A stretch of 46,352 nucleotides of DNA from a bacterium (lineage in GTDB: Bacteria > Spirochaetota > UBA4802 > UBA5550). The stretch covers positions 1 to 46,352 of the forward strand of contig JAAENB010000093.1 in the NCBI GenBank assembly GCA_024224995.1. The letters are read 5' to 3'. Shown here one piece after another: positions 1 to 8,589 of the stretch. The first letter of the stretch is position 1. Each line of letters begins with the position of its first letter. The notes beneath the pieces were generated by a model that had not been told where the DNA came from, ran no database searches, and was given only the letters and a program-made list of their open reading frames with translations. Position numbers and translations under genes: made by a program.

Positions 1-6
1 CAGATC

Positions 7-272
7 GCAATACTATTTAGTTTCTGACGTATTTTTTCCCCTCGCAGGGGTCGCACCCCGCTATACAGGGTCGGTCGTGTCTTAATATACCGAAAAACGT
101 AGTTCGGAATGTAACCTATATAGCCCGCTCTGCGCGGGTCCGGAAGCAGCCCGCAGTACTATTAAGTCTCTGATCTATATTTTTCCCGCTACACAGGGTC
201 GATCAGGTCTTAATATACCGAAAAACGTCATTCGGAATGTAACCTATATATGACGCACTATTTAGTTTCTGA
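7..272. repeat. Degenerate tandem intergenic repeat, three partial copies
   Basis: A block starting with a CTATTTAGTTTCTGA-like string occurs at about 7-28, 153-173 and 253-272. The first two copies continue into a well conserved segment at 79-120 and 207-248 containing CTTAATATACCGAAAAACGT followed by TTCGGAATGTAACCTATATA. Inside it CCGAA pairs with TTCGG in both copies, so a short hairpin is conserved. No convincing reading frame covers the block. Confidence 0.7.
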
Positions 273-797
273 TCTATTTTTCCCTTCTTCTTAGGGTCAG
301 GTGCTCTCAAGAAACTCTTTTTCAATAGGGCTGGTTTTCGGGGGGTGCGACCCCTGCGAGGGGATGTTGTCCCGGGTCAACACCACAGAGGGGGAATCCC
401 AAATAAACACCGTGAGGGCACGGCACGCCGTGCCCCTACACGTACCGAATCCCCTCGCAGGGTCGCACCCTTTCCCGGAATCTCCATGGCCCTGGCCTGA
501 AACCAGCCAGTAAAGGCGTTGCACTGCAACGTCTCTCAGGAACCAAACCCTTGTCCGGAGTATCTTCGGAAACGGACCCCGTTATCATCACAGTTTCTTC
601 CGTATTTTTCCCGGCCATCCGGTGTCTGAGCGGAGCCGAAGACCCGGGTCAGGTGCTCTTAAGAAACTAAATCTTACACAGGGCCGGTTGCTGCTTGCCC
701 CCTAGCCCCCTAGCCCCCTCGCAGGGGTTGGGGGGCCGATAGAAATATTCCCCGGCCAAAAAACCTCGAACCCCTGTGCTGAGCGGAGCCGAAGCAT
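273..797. other. Repeat-rich intergenic DNA without a credible gene
   Basis: Short open frames here are made of repeat sequence and look like no protein. The string GGTCAGGTGCTCT followed by AAGAAACT occurs at about 294-316 and 647-669. GC-rich strings of the CCCCTCGCAGGGG and GGTGCGACCCC type occur at 38-60, 346-362 and 448-470 and again near 17500. TGAGCGGAGCCGAAG occurs at about 627-641 and 779-793, and in inverted orientation near 9820 and 9845. The stretch 660-745 resembles the element at 21480-21665. Confidence 0.6.
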
Positions 798-819
798 CGA
801 ACTTCAAACTTCAAACTTC
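798..819. repeat. Heptanucleotide tandem repeat overlapping the 3' end of the kinase gene
   Basis: Three 7-bp units of the type GAACTTC/AAACTTC. Read on the minus strand the repeat supplies the last codons and the TGA stop of the kinase gene ending at 811. It is one of several period-7 repeats in this window that sit at gene ends. Confidence 0.75.
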
Positions 820-2952
820 TTTATCCCCATACAACAACCTATGCATACTCAACAACAACGTATCTATATTTACGGGCTTTTGTAAATAATCATCTGCTCC
901 CTGAGCGAGAAATGCTTCCCGCTCCTGGGTTTTGCTCTTTGTTCCCATTGCGATAATGGGCACTCTCTTCAATTTGTCATCTTCCCGTATATAGCGCATT
1001 ACATCAGTCTCGTCCGTAAGCGGTTTTTTCATATCCAATAATATCAAATCTATTCCGGGTTCTTTTTCCAGCACTGCCCGGGCCTTTGCCCCGTTCCCGG
1101 TCTTTAGCGCTGCCATGCCCTCATCTTTGACCTGTTTGGCTATTGTAAAAAGATTCCGCATATCATCATCAACAATGAGGATCTTCTCGCCATTGAATTG
1201 CAAGTCTTTTGTTGCCCTGGTCTTTATTTCCGCTTCTATTTTTGAGATCCGGGGCTCCTGTTCTCTTTTTTCTTCTTCCCGCTCCGGCAGTTTCTCCGGA
1301 ATATAAAGCGTAAAAGCCGATCCCTCTCCTTCCTCACTCTCTAATTGGATCTCTCCTCCCAACAGATCGGCCAGGAGCCGGCTTATTGACAGGCCAAGCC
1401 CTGTGCCGCCAAAATTTTGTGATGTGCTCTCGTCGGCCTGCTCAAAGGCTATAAAGACTGCCTCCTGCTTCTCTTCCGGAATTCCCACTCCCGTGTCGAT
1501 CACGGAAAAGGCTACTGTGCTTGAGTGGTCCGGTTTATTATTGATAAACCGGGTATCCGGACCAGGCCGGGAAATAAGCATGGTGATGCTTCCTTCCCGG
1601 GTAAATTTTATGGCATTTGACATAAAATTCCGAATAATCTGCTCCAGCTTCTGCATATCGGTTTGTATTGTCTCAGGTACATCTTTACTTATATCTATAT
1701 TCAGTAATATTTTCTTATTTTCCGCTACATGCTTGAATACATAATATATCGCATCCGCGATATATTTTACCGGAAATTCGCTTACGAAGGGTCTCATTTT
1801 TCCGGCTTCTATTTTCGACAGGTCCAGGATATCATTAATCAGCTGTAGCAGGTCATTGCCGCATTTGTATATTATTTTTGATGATTCCACCTGGTCTTGA
1901 TGCAGATTTCCTTCACTGTTCTTTGACAGATCCTGTGCCAGGATAAGCAAACTGTTCAATGGACTTCGCAGTTCGTGAGACATGTTTGCCAGCATCTCCG
2001 ATTTCGACCTGCTGTTCGCGTCCAGTTTGTTATTTATTTTAAGAATTTTCTCGTGCTGCAGCAACAACTCTTCCGCTGTTGATCTCAGTTTTTGGCCCTG
2101 GTTTTTCAGCTCCGTATTGGTTTTCGTTAGCTCATCGTTTAAGCGCTTCTGCTCCGTCTCGGCCTGTTTCTGCTTCGTAATATCCAGCACCGACCCGTCT
2201 ATCCAGAGAATACCCCCATTTGAGTCATTGACACTCTGTCCCCGGTCACTTACCCAGTGAACCGCTCCTCCCGAATCTACGACCCGGTATTCTGCCTGGT
2301 AATGCCGGTCCTTTGTTATTCCCTGTTCTACCAGGGCCTCTACCGCTGCCCTGTCTTCCGGATGTATTATATCAAGATATGTGCGCTTATAATCCTTTAC
2401 AAAATCCGATGAGGGATACCCGGTTAGTGTTTCTATTTCATCGCTCATGAAAAACATTGTCCAATCCTCATCATAAGCCCGTTGAAAGACCACTCCGGGA
2501 ATATTCAATACCAGGTTTAAAAACTTGTTATTTACCCTGGTTAAAGTATCTTCCATCCACTTCCGGTTATATTCTTCCTCTTTCTGCTTTGTTATGAGCT
2601 CCCATTTTCCCAGTACCCGCTCTATTATTATTGGCAGCGCTATTAACGATGCTTCCGTTTTTTCCACATAATCCAGCGCCCCTTCTTCTATTACCTGCTT
2701 CTTTAATTCTTTATTTTTCTCTTTATTTATTATCAATACCGGCAGGCGCCTGCTTTCCGTGCCTGTCAGCTCTGTTCCCTTTCCGCCCGGCAGGTCCATT
2801 TCCGTGATAATTAATTCATATTCGGTAAATTTGAGGATATCGCGCGCTTCTTGCAGCGTCGTTACTGTCTGTAATTCAATGCCGTCCGTATCGTCCAGGG
2901 CCTGCTCTATTTGCCCGTCTTGATCGTTTTCTACTAAAAGAATCCTGGTCAT
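811..2952 (-). CDS. Hybrid sensor histidine kinase (REC-PAS-HisKA-HATPase-REC)
   Basis: A soluble phosphorelay protein of 713 residues with no membrane segment visible. Order of domains: an N-terminal receiver fold (about 2-115), a linker, a PAS domain (about 140-265, ending in the usual DITKQK signature), a coiled coil (265-315), a HisKA dimerisation domain with the H-box MSHELRSPLNS and phospho-acceptor His326, a HATPase with N, G1 (DTGVGIP) and G2 (GGTGLGLS) boxes, and a C-terminal receiver with Asp640 in LILLDMKKP. In the first receiver the phospho-acceptor position is Glu51 (LIITEMDLPGG) instead of Asp, so that domain is probably not phosphorylated and may be locked or work as a docking fold. 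It is transcribed away from selB's 3' end with about 200 bp between. The input signal is unknown. Confidence 0.93.
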   Translation of the reverse strand: MTRILLVENDQDGQIEQALDDTDGIELQTVTTLQEARDILKFTEYELIITEMDLPGGKGTELTGTESRRLPVLIINKEKNKELKKQVIEEGALDYVEKTEASLIALPIIIERVLGKWELITKQKEEEYNRKWMEDTLTRVNNKFLNLVLNIPGVVFQRAYDEDWTMFFMSDEIETLTGYPSSDFVKDYKRTYLDIIHPEDRAAVEALVEQGITKDRHYQAEYRVVDSGGAVHWVSDRGQSVNDSNGGILWIDGSVLDITKQKQAETEQKRLNDELTKTNTELKNQGQKLRSTAEELLLQHEKILKINNKLDANSRSKSEMLANMSHELRSPLNSLLILAQDLSKNSEGNLHQDQVESSKIIYKCGNDLLQLINDILDLSKIEAGKMRPFVSEFPVKYIADAIYYVFKHVAENKKILLNIDISKDVPETIQTDMQKLEQIIRNFMSNAIKFTREGSITMLISRPGPDTRFINNKPDHSSTVAFSVIDTGVGIPEEKQEAVFIAFEQADESTSQNFGGTGLGLSISRLLADLLGGEIQLESEEGEGSAFTLYIPEKLPEREEEKREQEPRISKIEAEIKTRATKDLQFNGEKILIVDDDMRNLFTIAKQVKDEGMAALKTGNGAKARAVLEKEPGIDLILLDMKKPLTDETDVMRYIREDDKLKRVPIIAMGTKSKTQEREAFLAQGADDYLQKPVNIDTLLLSMHRLLYGDKEV

Positions 2953-3052
2953 CCGGCACAGCCTCTCTTTTTGTGCAGTTATTTCCTTTTATATAATACC
3001 GGATAAGGAATTTAAGACAAGCATTAATTTAAAAAATAACAGGTGTTACGAA

Positions 3053-3152
3053 GGTTCGAGGTTCGAGGTTTTTTGCCGCCGGGGCGGTTTTAAAGACGCT
3101 GCATACAACGCCTCTACAAATCTTTTTCTGTCAACCGCCAACCGCCAACTTT
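3053..3152. repeat. Two heptanucleotide repeats between the kinase and selB
   Basis: GGTTCGA GGTTCGA GGTTTTT lies at 3053-3074, and GTCAACC GCCAACC GCCAACT at about 3130-3150, the latter directly next to the selB stop codon at 3156-3158. Both have period 7. Between them is a short stretch without recognisable features. Confidence 0.7.
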
Positions 3153-3155
3153 CCC

Positions 3156-4979
3156 CTAAACCTTAATTCTAAAATCCCCCAGCCGCTTTATGAGCCCTTC
3201 GTTCTCGATCCTGTTTAGCAGGGGCAGGATATATTTTCTTGAAAGGCCTACGGCGTCTTTGGCTTCGGGAACGGTTATTTTATCATTATTATCAAAAAGT
3301 TTGATTATTTTGTCCCTGAAATCTTCGTATATTTCTTTGTGGTAAATAATATTCCCGTCCAGGCTTATTAGAAAATCGAGTTTTATTAAATCCCGGATAT
3401 CCTTCTTTTTTTGGTCATCTTTTAGCTTTTCCAGCTCCAGGCCGTTTGCCTGCTGTGCCCGAATATCGGACAAAATCTTTTTCTTGCTTTCGGGTAAGGC
3501 GTCTTCAGTGATGGAATCCCCGGAAAAATAGCGGCCCTCTTTTTCTATGATGGTATGGGCTTTTAATACGGCAGGCATGAGTATCCTGCTCACTTCCATA
3601 TTAACCCCTGCGTGGTCGGATATCTCTTTCAGGTTAAGACCTACGCTTTTTTCTATTTCCGCTGCTATTGAGGATATTGATTTTTCTAAATAGTCCCTGG
3701 TTAGTATGATATCAGACATTATTTCTATCTTCTTTTTTTCCCGGAGCGACTCCAGTACTTTATCGGTCTTTTTGGGACTTTCGGGAAAGGCGGATTGCAC
3801 TTCCTTTTTATTTTTCCACTGGTGTACGGCAAAGATAAACTCAAGTATCTCTTCCCGGGTATTAGCGGTGATGTTTGCCAGCGCTTCTTTTACCCGCGTC
3901 TTCATGGTCTTCGCGTTATAATCGGGCAGGAGCACTGTGCCGCCGCCCAGTATGCGGTAGCCGCCTGGGCTGGTTATTACAAAGGGCTCGCCCGGATAAA
4001 AATACCAGGGCTTTTCAAATTTCATCCTGGCCGCGAACTCGCTCCCCTCTTCCCGGTCTCCGCCGATAAATATTATCTTCCCTTTTATGGCTGTTGTGCC
4101 AATGAGCACCTCTATCTCATGATTATTCTTCACTCCCTTTTGCCCGGGCAGCAGCTTTATGCGGGCGATCATGTCCCCGGTTTCGGTAAAAAAATTCTTC
4201 CCGCATACCAGGCTTCCGCGCTTTATATCGTCCACTGACACGCCCGACAAATTCAACGCTGTCCTCTGCGATGGGTTCCCTTCCTGCTTTGTACTAAAGT
4301 GGCTCTCTATCCGCTTTATGCGCGCCTCTTTTTTCACGGGCAGAATCTCCACCGTATCATCTTCGTTAAACGCCCCGTTCTTCAGGGTTCCCGTGATTAC
4401 GGTCCCATACCCCTTTGACGCGAAGACCCTGTCTATAAACAAATAGGGCTTTTTCGCGTCGGCGATCTTTGCCAGCTTCCGCAAATTTACCACTATCGCC
4501 TCACGCAGTTCTTCTATGCCCTGCCCCGTCTTTGACGAGACCTTCACTATATCGCTCTCGGCAAACCTGGTTTCCCCTATCTTCTCGCGCACTTCCTCTT
4601 CCACGAATTCCACCATCTCTTCGTCGGCCAGGTCCACTTTGTTCATTACCACAACTATACGCTCCACTCCCAGAAGCTCCAGCACGCGAAAATGATCCTC
4701 TGTCTGGGGCATCCATCCGTCATCCACTGCCACCACCAATAGTGCCAGGTCCACTCCCCAGGCTCCCACTACCATATTCCGGATAAAGCGCTCATGCCCG
4801 GGCACATCTATTATACTCACGGTCCCGAATTTCGGGTACTCTATGCTGGCAAACCCGATATCTATGGTCATTTCACGCTCTTTTTCCTCGGGCAGCCGGT
4901 CGCAATTAGTGCCCGTGAGCGCTGCTATGAGCGATGTTTTTCCGTGGTCGATGTGGCCGGATGTGCCTACAATGTACAT
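3156..4979 (-). CDS. selB: Selenocysteine-specific translation elongation factor SelB
   Basis: SelB is the dedicated EF-Tu-like GTPase that delivers Sec-tRNA to UGA codons carrying a SECIS hairpin. The 607-residue protein is close to the usual bacterial length (about 610-640). The GTPase motifs are intact: G1 GHIDHGKTS (about 8-16), a switch region with the DRLPEEKEREMTIDIGFA stretch typical of SelB, G3 DVPGHERFI, and G4 NKVDL. EF-Tu domains II and III follow, then a C-terminal winged-helix tail (about 380-607) that would bind the SECIS hairpin. The start is the ATG giving MYIVGTSGHIDHGKT. selA and selC are not recognisable in the window. The gene makes sense with the selenoprotein selD at 28092. 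Confidence 0.97.
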   Translation of the reverse strand: MYIVGTSGHIDHGKTSLIAALTGTNCDRLPEEKEREMTIDIGFASIEYPKFGTVSIIDVPGHERFIRNMVVGAWGVDLALLVVAVDDGWMPQTEDHFRVLELLGVERIVVVMNKVDLADEEMVEFVEEEVREKIGETRFAESDIVKVSSKTGQGIEELREAIVVNLRKLAKIADAKKPYLFIDRVFASKGYGTVITGTLKNGAFNEDDTVEILPVKKEARIKRIESHFSTKQEGNPSQRTALNLSGVSVDDIKRGSLVCGKNFFTETGDMIARIKLLPGQKGVKNNHEIEVLIGTTAIKGKIIFIGGDREEGSEFAARMKFEKPWYFYPGEPFVITSPGGYRILGGGTVLLPDYNAKTMKTRVKEALANITANTREEILEFIFAVHQWKNKKEVQSAFPESPKKTDKVLESLREKKKIEIMSDIILTRDYLEKSISSIAAEIEKSVGLNLKEISDHAGVNMEVSRILMPAVLKAHTIIEKEGRYFSGDSITEDALPESKKKILSDIRAQQANGLELEKLKDDQKKKDIRDLIKLDFLISLDGNIIYHKEIYEDFRDKIIKLFDNNDKITVPEAKDAVGLSRKYILPLLNRIENEGLIKRLGDFRIKV

Positions 4980-5257
4980 TTATGTGCTCCATGGTGTGGT
5001 TTTCGTTGGGTTTAGGATTGGGGGTGGTGCTGTGAAATCAAGTCTTTTTTGTGGGGTGAAAAAGGCGTTCAAGGTCCGAAATTCGGGGTTTTTCGCCTTT
5101 TTTAAAAAAAATTCGATTTTTTTTAAAAAAATAGCAAAAAACAGCCAAAAAAATTTTCGATTTTGCCTTCCCATTCGTATTAATAGTAGGGACTTCTTTT
5201 ATCTCAATCCCTAACAAAAAAAGCAGCCTCATTGGGCTGTATACCAGGGAGCAAAAA
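4980..5257. other. AT-rich divergent intergenic region between selB and the Rpn-like gene
   Basis: It contains long A and T tracts (about 5097-5165) likely to bend DNA and should hold the divergent promoters of both flanking genes. No clear sigma70 box pair stands out. The Rpn-like gene has a good ribosome binding site, GGGAG, about 5248-5252. Confidence 0.5.
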
Positions 5258-6268
5258 ATGAATGATTCAAAAAATAAGAAAATCAAACTATCTCAGGATC
5301 AGATGATAAAGGAACTGATCCGGGATTATCCGGTAGACGCATTAGAATATTTTAAGCCCGAGATCATTAAAAAATATGGGCAGCCCGTAAAAATCACGTT
5401 TCATATGCAGGAAAATTCAAAATATTCTCATTTTGATCCAAAGATGATCAATGATATCGCTATACTTTTTGAATTCCAGGGGGGCGAAAAAGTTGTGCTG
5501 TCACTCGTGGAGCACTGGTCTGATAAGTATCAATTTGATATTCACCGCCTGGCAAAGTATCTCATAGATCTGGATAAACAGTATCCCGGTTATGAAAAAA
5601 TTCCTATAGTCTTATTTACGGATTCAGCAGGAAACTGGAGAAAACATCCACAGCAATCAATAGAAATAAAATGCCTGGATGAGGTATACCTGACTTTTTC
5701 ATACCGCCTTGTCCGCTTAAAAGCTGATGAAGCAGAGAAACATAAAAAGACTCTGAATAAATTCGTGGCGGTTTTGCGCTCAGCAATGAAGTGGGACCGT
5801 AAGAATATGGAGCGGAAGGTGCTTTTTGGGGTTGACTTTATGAGGCGATATGGTTACCTTGAGACTGATATGAGACTGTTTCGCAAGCATATTGATGTAA
5901 TAGCCTATTTTGCCGACTTGACGATAGAACAACATGGTGTTCTATTAAAGAGCCTGGACCACGGAAAGGAGGGAATGATGCAAACTTTTACCCAGACAGT
6001 GGAAGAAATAATTGAAGCAAGAGTTGTAAAGAGAGTTGAAGCAAAAGTTAAAAAGCAAGTTGAAGCAAAAGTTAAAAAGCAAGTTGAAGCAAAAGTTAAA
6101 AAGCAAGTTGAAGCAAGAATCGAAAAAAGAGTTGAACAAGGTTATAAAGATGCAAAATTAGCAGATGCCCGGAAGATGTATCAAAAAGGGTACCCGGTTA
6201 AAGATATTCTCGAAATAACTGAGCTCAAAAGAAAAGACCTGGTAGACGCGAGAATCATCAATAGATAA
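5258..6268 (+). CDS. Rpn/YhgA-like PD-(D/E)XK nuclease family protein
   Basis: Members of the Rpn (recombination-promoting nuclease) or putative-transposase family are PD-(D/E)XK endonucleases. The 336-residue protein has the family pattern: PKMINDIAILFEF, then VVLSLVEHWSDK carrying the likely catalytic Asp and Glu, followed by IHRLAKYLIDL and IPIVLFTDS. The C-terminal third (about 240-310) is a charged coiled-coil-like segment built on tandem VEAKVKKQ units, followed by a short helical tail ending in DLVDARIINR. The gene is preceded by GGGAG at good spacing. A second, broken copy of the same family lies at 34829-34995. Whether it acts in recombination or in defence cannot be told here. Confidence 0.85.
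   Translation: MNDSKNKKIKLSQDQMIKELIRDYPVDALEYFKPEIIKKYGQPVKITFHMQENSKYSHFDPKMINDIAILFEFQGGEKVVLSLVEHWSDKYQFDIHRLAKYLIDLDKQYPGYEKIPIVLFTDSAGNWRKHPQQSIEIKCLDEVYLTFSYRLVRLKADEAEKHKKTLNKFVAVLRSAMKWDRKNMERKVLFGVDFMRRYGYLETDMRLFRKHIDVIAYFADLTIEQHGVLLKSLDHGKEGMMQTFTQTVEEIIEARVVKRVEAKVKKQVEAKVKKQVEAKVKKQVEARIEKRVEQGYKDAKLADARKMYQKGYPVKDILEITELKRKDLVDARIINR
6035..6130 (+). repeat. 24-bp tandem repeat inside the Rpn-like gene
   Basis: Units start at 6035, 6059, 6083 and 6107. The first three are identical at the DNA level and each encodes VEAKVKKQ; the fourth is diverged. The period is a multiple of three, so copy-number change would lengthen or shorten the coiled segment without shifting frame. Confidence 0.9.
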
Positions 6269-6361
6269 AAATCCGGACAGTTTTATAGCTGAACATTCTC
6301 CCCTTTGAACACTGCCGGATGATTTGTTATTAATACTTATTCCATCAGGAGGTTCCGCCTT

Positions 6362-6520
6362 ATGGCTCGTGTTTATCCCAATCCCCTGGTTGATGCTTTT
6401 TCCGGTAAAATGGGAAACATGGTTTTTTACCGGCGGGGCAGCGGTGTGTTTTGCCGCAAATGGGTCAAACCCAGAGACCCCCGGTCTCATACCAAGGGTT
6501 GGAAACCCCACGCAATGAGA
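6362..6520 (+). pseudogene. Truncated small ORF running into a repeat element
   Basis: An ATG frame starts MARVYPNPLVDAFSGK and continues through NMVFYRRGSGVFCRKW, which looks like the start of a real small protein with a GxxxFYRRxG core. From about 6495 the frame runs into a copy of the hairpin repeat that is also at 8688 and 9882, and then into low-complexity sequence. I read it as a gene truncated by the repeat. No ribosome binding site is obvious beyond CAGGAGG at about 6345, which is rather far upstream. The family is not identified with certainty. Confidence 0.35.
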
Positions 6521-6581
6521 AAAGAAAGGCTTTTTTTCTGCATGGTTTTCTTCTATAAAGACAGGTCTGTTTTTTTTTCTT

Positions 6582-6600
6582 AACCGATCACCGATCACCC
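6582..6600. repeat. Heptanucleotide repeat (CCGATCA units)
   Basis: Two CCGATCA units, preceded by TTCTTAA and followed after a few bases by CCGATTACC. The same arrangement returns at 8877-8912, and a reverse-oriented version lies at about 8527-8541. Confidence 0.6.
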
Positions 6601-6630
6601 CGCCCTCAGGGCGACCGATTACCTTCCCCT

Positions 6631-6699
6631 GAAGAAGCAGACCCAAACATGGTAGAAACCATGTTAAAATATATGTCAGAACACACGGAAAAACTATAA
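6631..6699 (+). pseudogene. Relic: 3' end of a KADP-repeat gene
   Basis: This stretch translates to EEADPNMVETMLKYMSEHT and then EKL stop. It is nearly identical to the C-terminus of the CHAT protein (KADPNMVETMLKYM) and close to the end of the TPR protein ending at 8523. Nothing upstream continues the frame: it is preceded by the repeat at 6582-6622. I therefore read it as the surviving 3' end of a deleted family member directly upstream of the intact KADP gene at 6715. Confidence 0.75.
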
Positions 6700-6714
6700 T
6701 AAAAGAGAGGAACC

Positions 6715-7257
6715 ATGCCAGAAGAATTAGATGAAGAACTCCCAAAAAAAGAAACCAATCCCATGAAAACGCTCACAACCCTTGCAATGGAGGGCGGGGA
6801 GCAAGCCATAAAAGCAATAACCGAGTTCAAGAACAGCATCCCGGAAGAAGCCTGGGAAACCGAAGAAGGAGAGTCTGGTCTGGCCTATCTCCAATTCCTC
6901 CTGGAACTGGCAGCAGCAGAAGATAAAAACGCGTTCTTCCAAAACGCGGACCCGGAAATGTCGGCAATCGTGCAAACGCTCCTGGGAGAAAAAACAGACC
7001 CCCTGGAATTATTAACACTCAACGCCTACGAGGGAAGTGAAGGCACAAAAGAAAGAATACAAGAGATCATCAACGCCTTCCCGGAAGAAGCCCGGGAGAC
7101 AGAAGAAGGCAAACTAATCTTTGCCTACCTCCAATTCCTCCTGGAATTGGCAACTGCCGAAAACAGGCAAGAATTCCTGAAAAAAGCCGACCCGGACATG
7201 GTAAAAATCATGCTGCAATATATGTCAGAACCCACGGAAGAACCTGCTGAAACCTAA
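6715..7257 (+). CDS. KADP-repeat protein, two repeats only
   Basis: This 180-residue protein consists almost entirely of two copies (about 15-92 and 95-173) of a helical repeat of ~78 residues that I do not recognise. Diagnostic strings are AYLQFLLELA and the NADPEM or KADPDM box near each end. The same repeat closes the TPR and CHAT proteins downstream, so this gene looks like a stand-alone adaptor made of their shared domain. It is acidic, with no signal peptide or membrane segment. The ribosome binding site is GAGAGGA. No copy of the family promoter lies directly upstream; transcription may come from further upstream, through the relic at 6631-6699. Function unknown; an interaction role is inferred from modular sharing. 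Confidence 0.85.
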   Translation: MPEELDEELPKKETNPMKTLTTLAMEGGEQAIKAITEFKNSIPEEAWETEEGESGLAYLQFLLELAAAEDKNAFFQNADPEMSAIVQTLLGEKTDPLELLTLNAYEGSEGTKERIQEIINAFPEEARETEEGKLIFAYLQFLLELATAENRQEFLKKADPDMVKIMLQYMSEPTEEPAET

Positions 7258-7322
7258 ACCGGAACCGGTTCCCGTACGCGACCAACCCTGCGCGTTTTCA
7301 TTGTTTTGGGAGAATTTTCCGG

Positions 7323-7350
7323 TTGATTTTTTAGAGCTTGTTTCTATAAT
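7323..7350 (+). promoter_or_regulatory. Family promoter block upstream of the TPR-KADP gene at 7396
   Basis: A -35 TTGATT (7323-7328), 16 nt, then -10 TATAAT (7345-7350). The surrounding bases are shared with the blocks at 11838, 15484 and 19801. The segment from the -10 to the ribosome binding site is partly duplicated just downstream (TTCTATAATTA at about 7342-7352 and 7399-7409), which places a second ribosome binding site and a TTG at 7441. Confidence 0.8.
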
Positions 7351-7395
7351 TAATCATTAAATTATGCCGGAATTTTCCCCGAAGAAGGAGGAGCC

Positions 7396-8523
7396 ATGTT
7401 CTATAATTACCCCCCAATTTTCCCCAAAAAAGGAGTAACCTTGTCCAATAAATACTATGAAGGCTGGCCCCAGGAAAAACTCCTGAAAAACCTCCTGGAT
7501 GAACTCCTGGAAAAAGAGGAAGATAAAGAAAAAACCGCCGGGTTAAAAGTTCGAATTGGAACACTATTCGAAGATAGAAAAAAATATGATCCGGCTCTGA
7601 TATACCACGAAGAAGCTCTGGATATATTCAGAGAGCTGGGAGATAAAAACGGCATCAGTAAAAGCCTTAATTCTATTAGAAATATCTGCCATTTGCAAAG
7701 TGATTACGATCTGCGTCTGAAATACCACGAAAAAGCTCTGGAAGTATTCAAAGAATTGGGAGATAAAAGCGAAATTAGCGAGAACCTTTACAAAATCGCA
7801 AAGCTCTATGAGATAAAAAAAGACTATGAACAAGCTATGACATATTTTCAAAAATCTTTAAAAATATATGAAGAGATGGATAACCGAACGCGCATTGCTT
7901 TAGCCCTCCATCAAATGGGAATAATTCATGAGAAAAATAAAGACTACGAACAGGCCATTACCTGTTTGCAAAGGTGTGTGGAAACATATAACAAGGATGC
8001 GCATACGGATAGGAAAATAGAAAGCCTCATGGCTTCTGAAATAGGAATGATAGGCCGTATAAACCTGGAATTAAAAAAGTATTCAACAGCCCTGGATAAT
8101 TATATACAAGTATATGTCATACGTAAGAAACTGAAATCCCCGGAGATAGAAGATACAAAAAGAAAAATACAAAAAATAAAACCTTTTCTTGATGAAGAAT
8201 ATTTTTACAAAAAACTGCGCCAGGCTTACATAGACCCGGAAAAAATACCTAAAGCAGAGCCAAAGGGAAAAGCCTTTCCTTTTGAAGAGTTCATAAAGAT
8301 AGCTCTCCGGGAAGGGGGAGAAGGCAAAAAAAATTTTATGAAGTCCATCAATGCCTTACTAAATTCAAATGAAGTAGAACGAACAAATCCAATCCTGGTT
8401 TTTCTCCAATTCCTGGCGGAACTGGCCGCAACCAACGACCCATATGATTTCCTGGATAAAGCCGACCCAAAAATGATAGAAACCATGTCGAAATATGTGC
8501 CGGAATACATGGAAAAACTGTGA
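7396..8523 (+). CDS. TPR protein with one C-terminal KADP repeat
   Basis: A 375-residue soluble protein with four to five TPRs of about 40 residues (about 45-240; typical strings YEQAMTYFQKSLKIYEEM and LALHQMGIIHEKNKDYEQAI), then the family linker (about 245-290, ending YIDPEKIP) and one diverged KADP repeat (about 297-372; VFLQFLAELA, DKADPKM). The ATG at 7396 follows AGGAGG, but its first 15 codons are a duplicated promoter/leader sequence. A TTG at 7441 with its own AAGGAG is an equally plausible start and gives a more family-like N-terminus. The 3' end is disturbed by a heptanucleotide repeat right after the stop; the family's usual downstream sequence resumes at about 8547. Confidence 0.88.
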   Translation: MFYNYPPIFPKKGVTLSNKYYEGWPQEKLLKNLLDELLEKEEDKEKTAGLKVRIGTLFEDRKKYDPALIYHEEALDIFRELGDKNGISKSLNSIRNICHLQSDYDLRLKYHEKALEVFKELGDKSEISENLYKIAKLYEIKKDYEQAMTYFQKSLKIYEEMDNRTRIALALHQMGIIHEKNKDYEQAITCLQRCVETYNKDAHTDRKIESLMASEIGMIGRINLELKKYSTALDNYIQVYVIRKKLKSPEIEDTKRKIQKIKPFLDEEYFYKKLRQAYIDPEKIPKAEPKGKAFPFEEFIKIALREGGEGKKNFMKSINALLNSNEVERTNPILVFLQFLAELAATNDPYDFLDKADPKMIETMSKYVPEYMEKL

Positions 8524-8526
8524 AAA

Positions 8527-8541
8527 GGTGATCGGTGATTG
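8527..8541. repeat. Heptanucleotide repeat at the gene end
   Basis: GGTGATC GGTGATT units follow the TGA of the TPR gene. Sister genes keep a TGAAACCTAAACCGGA-type tail directly at their ends; here that tail reappears only after the repeat, as if the repeat replaced the final codons. Confidence 0.5.
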
Positions 8542-8589
8542 AATACGCTGAAACCTAAACCGGAGCCGGTTCCCGGGAGGGATGCTGCC

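Noticed and set aside
297..618. Several 60-75 codon ORFs on both strands
   Set aside because: They consist of intergenic repeat sequence, overlap each other and show no start signals.
3795..4786. Long plus-strand frames opposite selB
   Set aside because: selB is complete and unmistakable on the minus strand; the others are shadows of its codon bias.
6035..6130. 24-bp direct repeats considered as iterons or an array
   Set aside because: They lie in frame within the Rpn-like gene and encode VEAKVKKQ units.
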